Shown here: positions 1 through 8,493 of the stretch, piece after piece | How the letters are laid out: the number at the start of each line of letters is the position of its first letter | Position numbering within the stretch: the first letter of the stretch is position 1 | Assembly (NCBI RefSeq): GCF_013001025.1 | Contig: NZ_CP053021.1 | Span: forward strand, 5,029,001 to 5,093,000 | Origin: Sphingobium yanoikuyae | GTDB lineage: Bacteria; Pseudomonadota; Alphaproteobacteria; Sphingomonadales; Sphingomonadaceae | Length of the DNA: 64,000 nt | Reading direction: 5' to 3' | Translations under genes and position numbers: made by a program | The notes under the pieces: generated by a model | Database searches by the model: none | What the model was told of the DNA's origin: nothing | What the model saw: the letters and a program-made list of their open reading frames with translations, nothing else

Positions 1-279
1 AAGCTCGGCCAGGCTGCGAGCGCTGCGTCGCCAGCCATCGTGCCCAAGCCGCTCCTGTCCAGCGCGCAGCAACAGTCGCTCGACGCGCTCAAGGGCAAGA
101 AAGGGGCCGACTTCGATGCCACCTATATCGAAGCGCAGACCAGGGGACATCAGGAGACGCTCGACACGCTTAAAGAATATTCGGCCAGTGGCGAGGTTCC
201 CTCATTGAAGGACTTCGCGGCCAAGCTTGTTCCCATCGTGACAGCCCATCTCAACATGGCGAAGGGCCTCAAGTCCTGA
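1..279 (+). CDS. DUF4142 family protein, C-terminal part
   Basis: The reading frame is open from the first base of the window and ends at a TGA at 277-279, so only the last 92 residues are present and the true start lies upstream. The visible part is helical and ends LNMAKGLKS. The pattern of a Q-T-R-G-H-Q-E helix followed by a second helix with P-I-V-T-A-H-L is typical of the ferritin-like DUF4142 family, which are exported or periplasmic proteins often tied to stress and biofilm functions. Family assignment is by recognition of this pattern; the molecular function is unknown. The stress-type genes downstream fit it. Confidence 0.7.
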   Translation, partial: KLGQAASAASPAIVPKPLLSSAQQQSLDALKGKKGADFDATYIEAQTRGHQETLDTLKEYSASGEVPSLKDFAAKLVPIVTAHLNMAKGLKS

Positions 280-521
280 GCGAAGGTTCCCTTTTTCAGA
301 AACTCTGCGAGTACGGACGGGCCATGGCGGTGATCGCCAATGACCCGGCTCCCTGCCCCTTCGATCTTGCATGAGGCAGATCGAAGGGGCTTTTGGCCCT
401 GCCAGCAAATGCCGCGTCGAGGATATCGCGCGTTCCTCCTCATACCGGCCTGGACTAAAGGCACCCAACGCGCAACGCTGCGACGCCTTAATATTCTCAC
501 ATCAAGAGCGACGGGCCCATC

Positions 522-1157
522 TCAGGCGGCCGCATCGCGGAGGATGCGAGATAATTCCTCTACCGAATAGGGTTTATGGAGAAGCGGAAATCCGTGCCCG
601 CTATCTTCGGCCAGGGCATGGCTATAGCCGCTGGTGAGCACCACCGTCTTGTCGGGCCAGCGGGCCCGGATTTCCTTGCCCAGCTCGACGCCATTCATCC
701 CCGGCATGACGACATCAGAGAATATGATATCGACATCGTCGTGATCCATTTCCAAAATGGCGATCGCCTCGAGCGCATTGGCTGCCCGCTGGGCGCCTTC
801 GCTCCCTGCCAGCCGCTCGCCTTCGACGCCGACGAGCTTGATTGCGAAGCCACGGATCAATGAGACGCTGTCAGGCAATATGTCGCCAGCACCGGTGGAT
901 ATTCTTATCAGAGCATCATAGCTGTTCGGCTCGGCAAAAACGCCCTGCGCATAATGAGGCGGCAATCCTTCAAGCACGCGAACGCGCGCCTGAAGGAGGG
1001 CATGGCTCTTGGCATGGACGCCGCGAAACCCGTGGCCCAGATCACGATATGTGGTCTCGATGATCTGGCGGAAAGTGTCCGCCAGTTCGGCATTTACGTC
1101 CGCCTCATCCTGGTCAATCCGTTCGACGTCGGGCGTATAGGGGATCGGGCTGCTCAT
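522..1157 (-). CDS. Chimeric ORF: catalase-like N-terminus fused to response-regulator C-terminus
   Basis: The first ~119 residues match the start of a catalase-family heme protein (SPIPYTPD start, HAKSHALL, then SYDALIRIST). The following ~90 residues are the end of a receiver domain: phospho-acceptor D in IIFSDVVMPGMNG, a switch TS in VVLTSGYS, and the conserved K in LHKPYS. The switch falls near nt 790-805, around AGSEG. The catalase half lacks about two thirds of the normal protein. The receiver lacks its first strand and acidic pair, so neither half should work normally. The start was set at 1157 because GGAGG lies just upstream; an in-frame ATG at 1184 has no such site. I read this as a deletion that joined two same-strand genes, though a deliberate fusion cannot be excluded. 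Confidence 0.75.
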   Translation of the reverse strand: MSSPIPYTPDVERIDQDEADVNAELADTFRQIIETTYRDLGHGFRGVHAKSHALLQARVRVLEGLPPHYAQGVFAEPNSYDALIRISTGAGDILPDSVSLIRGFAIKLVGVEGERLAGSEGAQRAANALEAIAILEMDHDDVDIIFSDVVMPGMNGVELGKEIRARWPDKTVVLTSGYSHALAEDSGHGFPLLHKPYSVEELSRILRDAAA

Positions 1158-1185
1158 CGGGCCTCCGGCGTTCGTTTGAAACATC

Positions 1186-1368
1186 TCAATCCGGGCGCGC
1201 GCTATCGCGATCCCCGGCCGGATAATCCTCGGGTTTTACCGTGCCGACATTCGGCCGGTCTTCCACCTTTTCGGAGGGCTTTCCCTTAGGCCGATCATCC
1301 TCAGCCTCATGGCCTGGACGCGCATCGCCGAGCGGGCCTCGCGCTACCTTGCGGGCATCTTCGGACAT
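1186..1368 (-). CDS. Small hydrophilic protein of unknown function (60 aa)
   Basis: A 60-residue, highly charged, proline-rich protein with a KPSEKVEDRPNVGTV core and no membrane segment or known domain. A strong AGGAGG ribosome site sits 6 nt before the ATG, and it overlaps the TAG stop of the SDR gene upstream, so translation is probably coupled to that gene. I have the impression that short proteins of this composition occur near stress genes in sphingomonads, but no function can be given. It is the last gene of the SRPBCC - dehydrogenase - SDR operon. Confidence 0.7.
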   Translation of the reverse strand: MSEDARKVARGPLGDARPGHEAEDDRPKGKPSEKVEDRPNVGTVKPEDYPAGDRDSARPD

Positions 1369-1377
1369 CTCAGCCTC

Positions 1378-2160
1378 CTATTGCGCACTGCCGGGCTCAG
1401 CCATCTTGCGATGCTGCTCAGCCAAAATGGATTGAGGGACGATACCCGCGGCCGCGACCTGCAGCTTGTTCGAGAAGCCCGAAACGACATGTCCCTTTCC
1501 GGCCAGGAGCGCGTCCCAGCCATCCTTTGCAACCTTGGCCGGATCGGCCTTGTTATCGTCGGCACCAACCGATGTGTCGGCGCCCAGGCCAGCGCGGTCG
1601 AAAAATTCCGTGTCGGTCACGCCGGGCATCAGCGTCGTCAGCGTGACGCCCTTATGATCCTTCAGTTCATTGCGCAGCGCTTCGGTGAAATTGTCGATGA
1701 AAGCCTTGGTGCCGTTGTAGACCGCGTTAAAGCTGCCCGGAATGAAACCGGCGATCGAGCCGGTGACCAGGATCTTTCCCGAATCGCGCGCCACCATCTG
1801 GCCGAGCACCTTGTGAAGAAGGTAGATGGTGCCGGTGATGTTGGTGTCGATGACATGGCGCCAATCGAACAGTTGCTGGTCGAGAAACGCATGTCCCAGG
1901 CCATGCCCCGCATTGGCGCAGAGCAAGTCCACCTGTCGCCCGTCGGCGTGATCGAGCAACTGATCGACACCCTGGACGGTCGAAAGATCGACCTCCAGCG
2001 TATCGACCGCGACGCCCAAACTTGCGAGTCCAGCCGAGGCATCGGCAAAGGGCGTGTCGGCAACGAGGAGGAGATCATAGCCATCTGCGGCCGCCAGTTT
2101 TGCCAATTCAGCGCCGATCCCGCTCGACGCGCCGGTGATGATTGCGAATTTATCGGCCAT
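1378..2160 (-). CDS. Short-chain dehydrogenase/reductase
   Basis: A classical SDR oxidoreductase of 260 aa. The cofactor-binding TGASSGIG lies at residues 9-16, NAG at 83-85, and the catalytic Ser135-Tyr148-Lys152 set (YNGTK) is complete. The substrate is unknown. ATG at 2160 is preferred because GAGGAG lies just upstream, over the GTG at 2175. The gene follows the zinc alcohol dehydrogenase by 11 nt and its stop codon is inside the ribosome site of the small gene after it, so all are one operon. The context of stress genes suggests aldehyde or ketone detoxification, which is inference. Confidence 0.88.
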   Translation of the reverse strand: MADKFAIITGASSGIGAELAKLAAADGYDLLLVADTPFADASAGLASLGVAVDTLEVDLSTVQGVDQLLDHADGRQVDLLCANAGHGLGHAFLDQQLFDWRHVIDTNITGTIYLLHKVLGQMVARDSGKILVTGSIAGFIPGSFNAVYNGTKAFIDNFTEALRNELKDHKGVTLTTLMPGVTDTEFFDRAGLGADTSVGADDNKADPAKVAKDGWDALLAGKGHVVSGFSNKLQVAAAGIVPQSILAEQHRKMAEPGSAQ

Positions 2161-2171
2161 ATCTTTTCTCC

Positions 2172-3362
2172 TCACGCCGCGACGCGATCAAGGCCGGGCT
2201 TCAGCACGATCTTGGTCACTTCATTCTGTTGCTCGTGGAACATCTTGTAGCCCTTGGGAGCATCCTCCAGCCCCATGCGGTGCGAGATGAGGAAGGTCGT
2301 ATCGATCTTCCCTTCGACGATCGCGTTCAGAAGCGCGGGCATATAATGCTGGACGCTGGTCTGGCCGGTCTTGAGCGTCAGCCCCTTCTCCATGAAGGCG
2401 CCCAGTGGGAATTTATCGACAAAGCCGCCATAAACTGCCGGCATGGAGACGCGTCCACCTTTGCGGCAGGCATGGATTGCCTGTCGGATCGAATGGGTTC
2501 TGTCGGTGCCAAGGAACATCGACGCCTTGATCTGATCGACTACATTGTCAAGGAAGAAGCCGTGCGCTTCGAGGCCAACGGCGTCGATGACTGCGTCGGG
2601 ACCGATGCCGCCAGTCATCTCCATCAGCGCCTCATAGGTCTTCGATTTTTCATAATTGATGGTTTCCGCGCCGAAGCGCTTCGCCAGCTCAAGGCGATGA
2701 GGAAAATGGTCGATCGCGACCACCCGCTGCGCGCCCATCAGGAAGGCGGACTGAACCGCGAAAAGGCCGACCGGTCCGCAGCCCCAGACCGCGACGGTGT
2801 CGCCCGGCTCGATGTCTGCAAATTCGGCCGCCTGCCAGCCGGTGGGGAGAATATCCGAGAGGAAAAGGACCTGGTCATCCTCCAGCCCATCGGGAACGAC
2901 GATCGGCCCGACGTCGGAAAATGGAACCCGGACATATTCGGCCTGCCCCCCGGCATAGCCGCCGGTAAGATGGCTGTAGCCGAACAGTCCGGACATTGGC
3001 TGGCCATACATTTCCTGGCCGATATCCTGATTGTCGGCGGGATTGCCGTTATCGCAGGCGGAATATTGGTGCTTGCCGCAATGGTAGCAGCTCCCGCAGG
3101 CGATGGTGAAAGGCACCACGACCCGCTGCCCCTTCTTCAACGTCGATTTTGCGCCGGTTTCGACCACCTCGCCCATGAACTCATGACCAAGGATATCGCC
3201 CGCTTTCATGGTCGGGATGTAGCCATCGTAAAGGTGCAGGTCCGAACCGCATATGGCGGTCGAACTGATCTTGATGATGGCGTCGCGCGGATTGAGGATT
3301 TCAGGGTCGTCGACGGTATCGACGCGGACATCATGCTTGCCGTGCCAGGTGAGCGCGCGCAT
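2172..3362 (-). CDS. Zinc-dependent alcohol dehydrogenase (MDR superfamily)
   Basis: A 396-aa medium-chain dehydrogenase of the glutathione-independent formaldehyde/threonine dehydrogenase-like type. Catalytic zinc ligands Cys38, His60 and Glu61 (GHEF) and the structural-zinc cysteines Cys89, Cys92, Cys95 and Cys103 are all visible. A Rossmann motif GCGPVG lies near residue 195. It should oxidise an alcohol or aldehyde adduct with NAD(P)+; the substrate is not determined. Its ATG overlaps the stop of the SRPBCC gene (TGATG), so the two are translationally coupled. Confidence 0.9.
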   Translation of the reverse strand: MRALTWHGKHDVRVDTVDDPEILNPRDAIIKISSTAICGSDLHLYDGYIPTMKAGDILGHEFMGEVVETGAKSTLKKGQRVVVPFTIACGSCYHCGKHQYSACDNGNPADNQDIGQEMYGQPMSGLFGYSHLTGGYAGGQAEYVRVPFSDVGPIVVPDGLEDDQVLFLSDILPTGWQAAEFADIEPGDTVAVWGCGPVGLFAVQSAFLMGAQRVVAIDHFPHRLELAKRFGAETINYEKSKTYEALMEMTGGIGPDAVIDAVGLEAHGFFLDNVVDQIKASMFLGTDRTHSIRQAIHACRKGGRVSMPAVYGGFVDKFPLGAFMEKGLTLKTGQTSVQHYMPALLNAIVEGKIDTTFLISHRMGLEDAPKGYKMFHEQQNEVTKIVLKPGLDRVAA

Positions 3363-3937
3363 CAGTTCTTCTCCTCGGCGAATTGCTGCGAAGTGCGGGC
3401 GGCAGTGGCGACCTCGCCGGTTTCCATGAGCTGCTTGAAGCGCCGCAGATCGCGCCGCGCCTGGATGGCCGGTTCGCGCTGGAACATCTTGGCGACGATC
3501 TTGCCGATGAACCCGGCGGGCGGATCATAGGCAATGGTGGCCGTGACGATGGTGCCGCGTTCGCCTGCGTCGCGAAATTCGATCCGACCGCTATTGGGGA
3601 CGTCAGCGCCTTCGACCGAAGCCCAGGCGATCAGCTCACCGTCTATCTCTTCGGTGATCACGGCATCCCATTCGACGGTCTTTCCCGCCGGCGCCTTCAC
3701 CACCCAGTGGGAACGTTCAGCGGCAATAATGTCCACGCGCTCCACATTGTCCATGAAGCTGGGCAGCTGGGTGAAGTCGCGCCAGTAGGCAAAGAGTTCG
3801 GCGCGAGGTCGGTTGATGGTCACGGACTTGCCGATGAGGCTTTCACGGCCCGCACCCTTGATGTCGGTTGCGGCCTCTTTCTTCTGTTCGCTCGACTTGG
3901 CAGTGGCCGCAGGGGCATCGTCTGTCGCTCGGCTCAT
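3362..3937 (-). CDS. SRPBCC (cyclase/dehydrase-type) family protein
   Basis: About 191 aa. A charged, low-complexity N-terminal 35 residues precede a START/SRPBCC-like domain beginning near the [17 protein letters not shown] segment, typical of the cyclase/dehydrase (Polyketide_cyc2) family that binds hydrophobic ligands. No catalytic residues can be assigned. The start at 3937 leaves eight bases after AAGGAG; the ATG at 3943 is only two bases away and is less likely. It is the first gene of the four-gene minus-strand operon and is divergent from the DUF6766 gene. Confidence 0.8.
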   Translation of the reverse strand: MSRATDDAPAATAKSSEQKKEAATDIKGAGRESLIGKSVTINRPRAELFAYWRDFTQLPSFMDNVERVDIIAAERSHWVVKAPAGKTVEWDAVITEEIDGELIAWASVEGADVPNSGRIEFRDAGERGTIVTATIAYDPPAGFIGKIVAKMFQREPAIQARRDLRRFKQLMETGEVATAARTSQQFAEEKN

Positions 3938-4168
3938 GGGCATAGCTCCTTGGGCAAGAGAAAATCGGCTGCGCCAGCAGGGAAGGGCGCATCAAAGGCG
4001 AGCCCTGATCTCGCCGCTACTCAACGCCATTGCCGCAGTAATGGACCCATAAGCGCCGGCATAAATCTTATTGATGGAGATCAGTGTCGGTGCCGCAGCA
4101 GGCGCCGGGTGCCGCCATAAATGGCTGCGCGAGGCTCTTCAGGCGTGCATGCCCTGCTTCCTGCCGCT

Positions 4169-4193
4169 GGAACGGACGATAGCTGAAGCCGTT
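4169..4193 (+). promoter_or_regulatory. EcfG-type general stress response promoter (GGAAC-N16-CGTT)
   Basis: GGAAC at 4169-4173 and CGTT at 4190-4193 are separated by exactly 16 bases. This matches the alphaproteobacterial EcfG sigma factor consensus (GGAAC, 16-17 bases, CGTT). It lies 39 bp before the DUF6766 start, the right distance for a promoter. It would place the downstream gene in the general stress response. Confidence 0.7.
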
Positions 4194-4232
4194 AGCTTGG
4201 GCATCCTCCACTAGTCGGACTGGAAGATGGTC

Positions 4233-4883
4233 ATGCTGCGGAACAACGGACTGACGCTCGTCCTGCTGTTGTTTTTTGCGGCGACTATTATCGGACAATG
4301 GATCGCGGGCTGGCATGTTCAGGTCGAAGACGCCCACCGCCATGGTGAACAGGCGCTTTCGCTCATCGCCTATAGCTTCAGCCCCGAATTTCTCTCCAGT
4401 GTCTTTGAAAATTGGGAGAGCGAGTTCCTGCAGATGTCAGCCTATGTGGTGCTGACCGCTTTCCTCATCCAGCGCGGTTCGGCGGAGTCCAAGGATCCGG
4501 ACGGCCCGCCGCGCGACGCAGACCTCGATCTCCAGGCCAGCAAGCCCGGTGCACCGAAAATCCTGCGATGGGGACCAATCTGGCGCGCGCTCTATGCGCA
4601 ATCGCTCGGTTTGGCCCTCGCGTCTCTCTTCCTTGCTTCGTTCGTCATCCACTGGACACAAAGCGCCAGGGTCGCGGCGCAAGATGCTGTAGCACATGGT
4701 GAAAAGCCACTCACAACGATAGCCTATCTTGGCGATCCTCAGCTTTGGTTTGAATCCTTTCAGAACTGGCAAAGCGAGTTTCTCTCGACTGCAGTTCTGG
4801 TGCTTCTATCCATTTTCCTTCGCCAACGGGAATCGCCGGAATCCAAGGCCGTGGCAGCACCTCATGACCAGACTGGCGAGTAA
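4233..4883 (+). CDS. DUF6766 family membrane protein with internal duplication
   Basis: A 216-aa integral membrane protein made of two similar halves. Each half has a hydrophobic helix, an H-G-E...L..IAY segment, an F.NW.SEFL segment, and a second hydrophobic helix ending in a QR.S.ESK tail (roughly residues 8-85 and 120-205). Four membrane helices are expected. The function of the family is unknown. GGAAG lies six bases before the ATG at 4233; the ATG at 4227 directly abuts that site and is less likely. It is preceded by an EcfG-type promoter, so stress induction is expected. Confidence 0.8.
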   Translation: MLRNNGLTLVLLLFFAATIIGQWIAGWHVQVEDAHRHGEQALSLIAYSFSPEFLSSVFENWESEFLQMSAYVVLTAFLIQRGSAESKDPDGPPRDADLDLQASKPGAPKILRWGPIWRALYAQSLGLALASLFLASFVIHWTQSARVAAQDAVAHGEKPLTTIAYLGDPQLWFESFQNWQSEFLSTAVLVLLSIFLRQRESPESKAVAAPHDQTGE

Positions 4884-4995
4884 ACATATGTGGATGGCTC
4901 ATACTCGCGAACCACTTCCTTTTTGCGAGTCGTTAGCGAGGAACCATAGCTGGTGCTGACAACTTCATTGGCGATCACCCAATAGGAGAATTAGG

Positions 4996-5508
4996 ATGGC
5001 TGAGCCGCAATTCACCGATGCGATCGCGCTGCTGAAGGCCGACCATCGCAAGGTCGAGGATCTGTTCGAGAAATTCGAGGCTGCGAAATCCGCAGACCGC
5101 AAGCAGGCGCTGGCGCATGAGATTTGTGTCGAGCTCAAAATCCACACGCTCCTCGAGGAAGAAATCTTCTATCCCGCCTTTCGCGGGTTGATCGAGGATG
5201 ACACACTCGACGAAGCCTATGTCGAACATGATGGCGCCAAGGTGCTGATTAACGACATAGTGGCCGGCTCGCCCGGCGACGCCTTCTATGACGCTAAGGT
5301 CAAGGTGCTTTCGGAAGAAATCAAGCATCATGTCCATGAGGAGGAAATGCCGTCTGAGGGCATGTTCGCTCAATGCCGGAAAACTGACGTTGATCTTGTG
5401 GCACTCCGCGACACGATGGCCGCACGCAAGAAGGAATTGCTTGCGAAGGCAAAGACAAACGGGCTGCCCGCCGCGAAGCCGACGGCTGTGAAACTGCTCG
5501 CAGCCTGA
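4996..5508 (+). CDS. Hemerythrin HHE-domain protein
   Basis: A 170-aa soluble protein. The first ~130 residues form a four-helix hemerythrin-like domain with the expected metal-ligand pattern: His17 in ADHRKV, His50 plus Glu54 in HTLLEEE, His78, and a late HHVHEEE segment. Such proteins bind a di-iron centre and are implicated in O2, NO or oxidative stress handling. The C-terminal ~40 residues are Lys/Ala/Pro-rich and probably unstructured. AGGAG and TTAGG elements stand before the ATG. It fits the surrounding stress genes. Confidence 0.9.
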   Translation: MAEPQFTDAIALLKADHRKVEDLFEKFEAAKSADRKQALAHEICVELKIHTLLEEEIFYPAFRGLIEDDTLDEAYVEHDGAKVLINDIVAGSPGDAFYDAKVKVLSEEIKHHVHEEEMPSEGMFAQCRKTDVDLVALRDTMAARKKELLAKAKTNGLPAAKPTAVKLLAA

Positions 5509-5698
5509 CCCGTGCCAGTAAAAGGGAATGGGCTGGCGCCTGAAAACGGCGGCGGCTCATTTCTTGCGACCACTAACCGACAGAATCCTCCACCGCAGTG
5601 GCCATCCTCTCTAAGTCGCAAGGCTTGGCCGGAAGCTAATCGCCGTCCGGTAAGGTCCTTGCAGGGGCCAGCTACCTCTTGAAGTGAGGGCTAGCGAC

Positions 5699-5706
5699 AC
5701 TTCGCC
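5699..5706. repeat. Target site duplication, left copy (IS66 element)
   Basis: ACTTCGCC directly abuts the left inverted repeat and is repeated exactly at 8326-8333 next to the right inverted repeat. Eight bases is the usual duplication for IS66. Confidence 0.93.
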
Positions 5707-5728
5707 GTAAGCGGTCAAAATCCCCCAC
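5707..5728 (+). repeat. IS66 left inverted repeat
   Basis: The 22-bp left end reads GTAAGCGGTCAAAATCCCCC followed by AC. It pairs with 8304-8325 with a single C/A difference in the middle. Confidence 0.9.
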
Positions 5729-5783
5729 ATTCTCATGATTTTGCGATTTGGTAGGTGTTGAGCCTTGCATTTGCGAGGTGGTG

Positions 5784-6245
5784 ATGAGTGGTGATTTCGA
5801 AACCAGTTTCGAAACTGAAAGGGGTGGGAGGGCAGGCAAGGCCGAGCGTCTTGACGTCATTCCCTTGTCGAATGGCAACCGTGGGTGGACGCCTGCGGCG
5901 AAGGCGCGGATCATCGAGGAGAGTTTCAAGCAGGGCGCGAATGTGGCCGAGGTAGCCCGGCGTCATGGCATGCTCCCGCAACAGCTTTATAACTGGCGAG
6001 GGCGTTTCCGGGAACGGGCCGAGGGGATGGGCTTTGTTCCCGCGGTGATCGAAAGCCCGCCGGCACCTCCCGTACCGTCGCCATCTTCTGGGCCACCGGC
6101 GCCTGCAGTGTCATCGTTGCCCGCGAGTTCGAGGAGTGGCGGTGAGATTATTATCGAGACCCGCGGGCTGTCGATCCGCATCCCGTCCGACGTGGATGCC
6201 GACCATATCGAGCGGGTGCTCCTGGCCGCGCAGGTGAACACATGA
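5784..6245 (+). CDS. tnpA: IS66 accessory protein TnpA
   Basis: A 153-aa protein with a helix-turn-helix of the MerR/transposase-8 type around residues 35-85 (WTPAAKARIIEES ... VAEVARRHGM ... LYNWR). A proline/serine-rich linker and a short conserved C-terminal domain follow. It is the first of the three IS66 genes, thought to bind the element ends. ATG at 5784 is preferred over the upstream GTG at 5748. Its stop overlaps the tnpB start (ATGA). Confidence 0.9.
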   Translation: MSGDFETSFETERGGRAGKAERLDVIPLSNGNRGWTPAAKARIIEESFKQGANVAEVARRHGMLPQQLYNWRGRFRERAEGMGFVPAVIESPPAPPVPSPSSGPPAPAVSSLPASSRSGGEIIIETRGLSIRIPSDVDADHIERVLLAAQVNT

Positions 6246-6595
6246 TCATTCCGCCCGGACCGTTGAAGGTGCTTGTCGCGACGCAGCCTGTGGACTTCAG
6301 GAAGGGTATGGCGGGCCTCGCCTCACTGGTTCAGCAGGAACTGCGTCTCGACCCATTCTCAGGCATGCTTTTTGTCTTCCGGGCACGCCGGGCGGACAGG
6401 ATGAAGCTCCTGCTGTGGGACGGCACCGGGCTCGTACTGGTGACGAAGCGGTTGCAGGATGGGAAGTTCCGCTGGCCCCGCCCGGGAGACGGAGTGATGA
6501 AGCTGTCGGCGGCCCAGGCTTCCGCGCTGTTCGAGGGGCTGGACTGGTCGCGCATGCACGTGCCGCGGGTGCCAAAGCCACTTCATGCGCAGTAG
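6242..6595 (+). CDS. tnpB: IS66 accessory protein TnpB
   Basis: A 117-aa protein of the IS66 Orf2 type, with the recognisable VDFRKGMAGLASLV start and the RARRADRMKLLLWDGTGLVL core. It is required with TnpA and TnpC for transposition in characterised IS66 elements, though its chemistry is not known. It overlaps tnpA by four bases. Confidence 0.94.
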   Translation: MIIPPGPLKVLVATQPVDFRKGMAGLASLVQQELRLDPFSGMLFVFRARRADRMKLLLWDGTGLVLVTKRLQDGKFRWPRPGDGVMKLSAAQASALFEGLDWSRMHVPRVPKPLHAQ

Positions 6596-6662
6596 ATCGC
6601 ACGCCTGATTCTACCTGACGCAAGGCTGTTCCCAGACGTGGGGAACTGGCTAGAATGCGGGC

Positions 6663-8270
6663 GTGGTGGCGCATCCCGACCCCCCTGTCGAGACCGGCCC
6701 GGAGGCTGGATATGACGAGCTTCCTGACAATGTGGAGCAGCTCAAGGCGATGGTGCTGGCCGAGCGCGCTCGCGCGGCACGGCTCGAACATATCCTCAAG
6801 CTGATCAACCGCTCGACCTTCGGCAAGCGTTCGGAAAAGCTGCCGGCCGATCAACTAGCCTTGACGCTGGAAGACCAGAACGTCGCGCTTGGTGAAGCCG
6901 ATGGCTTGCAGGACAAGGCGGCCGAGGAGGCGGGACGTTACGGCCTCAGGCCGCGTCGCCGGCGGGCTCCAGATGCCGAACGCGCATCGCTGCCGGCCCA
7001 TCTGCCGCGCTTCGAGACGGTGATCGAGCCCAAAAACCTAGAATGCGCCTGTGGCGGGACGCTGCACAAGATCGGCGAGGACCGTTCCGAACGGCTCGAC
7101 ATCATCCCGGCCCAGCATCGCGTGATGGTGACGATCCGCCCCCGCTATGCCTGCCGCTGCTGCAGCGACGGCGTTCGCCAAGCGTCGGCCCCGGCGCATG
7201 TAGTGCCGGGCGGCTTGCCGACCGAAGCGCTGATCGCCGATGTTCTGATCAACAAATATTGCGATCACCTGCCGCTCTATCGGCAATCGAAGATCTTCGC
7301 CCGGCAAGGCATCGAGATCAGCCGCGCCACTATGGCGAACTGGGTTGGTCGTGGCATCGCTGCGCTGATGCCCATCACCGACAGGATGCGCGCCGATGCG
7401 CTTGCCCGTCTGTTCGTCGACGAAACCACGGTCAAGGTGCTGGCGCCGGGAACGGGCAAGACGAAAACCGGCTATATGTGGGTCATAGTGTGCGACGATC
7501 GCGCTCATGGCGGCGTCGATCCGCCTCTGGCGCTATACACATATATGCCGGGACGCGGAAAAATGTGGGCCAAGCAGTTGCTCGGGTCATACCAGGGCAT
7601 CCTGCAGGTTGATGCCTGGCAGGCCTATGACCAGTTCGGCAAGGACGATGGCGCCGACGCCGGCGTCACCAAGTCCTACTGCTGGGCTCATCTGCGGCGC
7701 GGGTTCGTCGATGCAGGCAGCGATGCTCCGGTCGCGCAGGACGCCTTGCAGCGCATTGCCGAGATCTATGGCATCGAAAAGGAAATCCGTGGGCGCACGG
7801 CCGAAGAACGCCTCGCTGTCAGGCAGGAGCGGACCCGTCCGCTGGTCGACAAGCTCCATGCCTGGTTCGCCGCCACCGCACCGCGCATGATGGCCGGATC
7901 GGCAACGAGCGATGCGATGAAATATGCGCTCAAGCGCTGGGCGGGCTTCACCCGGTTCCTCGATGACGGCAGGATCGAGATCGATAATAACGCCGCCGAA
8001 CGGGCTATCAGGCCGGTGACTCTCCAAAGAAAAAATGCACTCTTCACCGGCCACCAGCTCGGTGCAGAAAACTGGGCGGCGATCTCCTCGCTGGTCGAAA
8101 CCTGCAAGATGCTGGACATCAACCCCTACGCCTATCTCTGCGATGTCCTTACCCGGATCATCACCCGCGCGGATACCGATCCGATCGACGATCTGTTGCC
8201 CTACTGCTGGACCGATGCCAACGCCGCGCAAACCTCGTTCGAACTGAGCAGCATCGCAAGCGCCGCCTGA
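6663..8270 (+). CDS. tnpC: IS66 family transposase TnpC
   Basis: A 535-aa transposase. An N-terminal coiled-coil/leucine-zipper-like segment (about residues 20-60) is followed by a zinc-finger-like cysteine cluster (CACGG...CRCC). A DDE catalytic core then shows D in FVDETTVKV, D in QVDAWQAYD, and E in IDNNAAERAI. The C-terminal IS66_C-type tail ends with LPYCW. The frame is intact and of normal length, so the element may be active. The start is a GTG at 6663; a second GTG follows directly. Confidence 0.94.
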   Translation: MVAHPDPPVETGPEAGYDELPDNVEQLKAMVLAERARAARLEHILKLINRSTFGKRSEKLPADQLALTLEDQNVALGEADGLQDKAAEEAGRYGLRPRRRRAPDAERASLPAHLPRFETVIEPKNLECACGGTLHKIGEDRSERLDIIPAQHRVMVTIRPRYACRCCSDGVRQASAPAHVVPGGLPTEALIADVLINKYCDHLPLYRQSKIFARQGIEISRATMANWVGRGIAALMPITDRMRADALARLFVDETTVKVLAPGTGKTKTGYMWVIVCDDRAHGGVDPPLALYTYMPGRGKMWAKQLLGSYQGILQVDAWQAYDQFGKDDGADAGVTKSYCWAHLRRGFVDAGSDAPVAQDALQRIAEIYGIEKEIRGRTAEERLAVRQERTRPLVDKLHAWFAATAPRMMAGSATSDAMKYALKRWAGFTRFLDDGRIEIDNNAAERAIRPVTLQRKNALFTGHQLGAENWAAISSLVETCKMLDINPYAYLCDVLTRIITRADTDPIDDLLPYCWTDANAAQTSFELSSIASAA

Positions 8271-8303
8271 TCGTTCAAATTACAGCCCCGTTCTCAAGGC
8301 CAC

Positions 8304-8325
8304 GTGGGGGATTTTTACCGCTTAC
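8304..8325 (-). repeat. IS66 right inverted repeat
   Basis: Right end, the inverted partner of 5707-5728, followed immediately by the ACTTCGCC target duplication at 8326-8333. Confidence 0.9.
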
Positions 8326-8333
8326 ACTTCGCC
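8326..8333. repeat. Target site duplication, right copy (IS66 element)
   Basis: ACTTCGCC, identical to 5699-5706. The 160 bp from here to the PRC-barrel gene show no convincing gene. Confidence 0.93.
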
Positions 8334-8493
8334 GCACGCGCTTGCAGATGGTGCTGGCGAGTTCCGGATCGTCCTGGGAACTGGCGAGAGGATATTCTAC
8401 AGCAACAATGCTCCCTTTCTCATGTCGAGGCAGCTATCTGGGCTCTGACATTTTGGCAAAGACAGGGCGATTTCGTGAAGGCTGCGAAAAACC

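Larger units (their letters stand above)
5707..8325 (+). mobile_element. Complete IS66-family insertion sequence
   Basis: A 2619-bp element with matching ends: GTAAGCGGTCAAAATCCCCC at 5707 and its imperfect inverted copy ending at 8325 (one mismatch in 22). It carries the three genes expected for IS66 (tnpA, tnpB, tnpC), all open. An 8-bp direct repeat flanks it. The insertion is therefore simple and probably recent. It lies between the hemerythrin and PRC-barrel genes, where no interrupted gene can be seen on rejoining the flanks. Confidence 0.95.

Noticed and set aside
2142..3530. Long plus-strand frame opposite the zinc alcohol dehydrogenase
   Set aside because: The minus strand has all zinc ligands and the Rossmann motif; the plus frame has no recognisable features.
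4890..4995. An EcfG promoter before hemerythrin
   Set aside because: GGAAC occurs at about 4940 but no CGTT stands 16-17 bases after it, and the CGTT present lies upstream with a wrong spacing.
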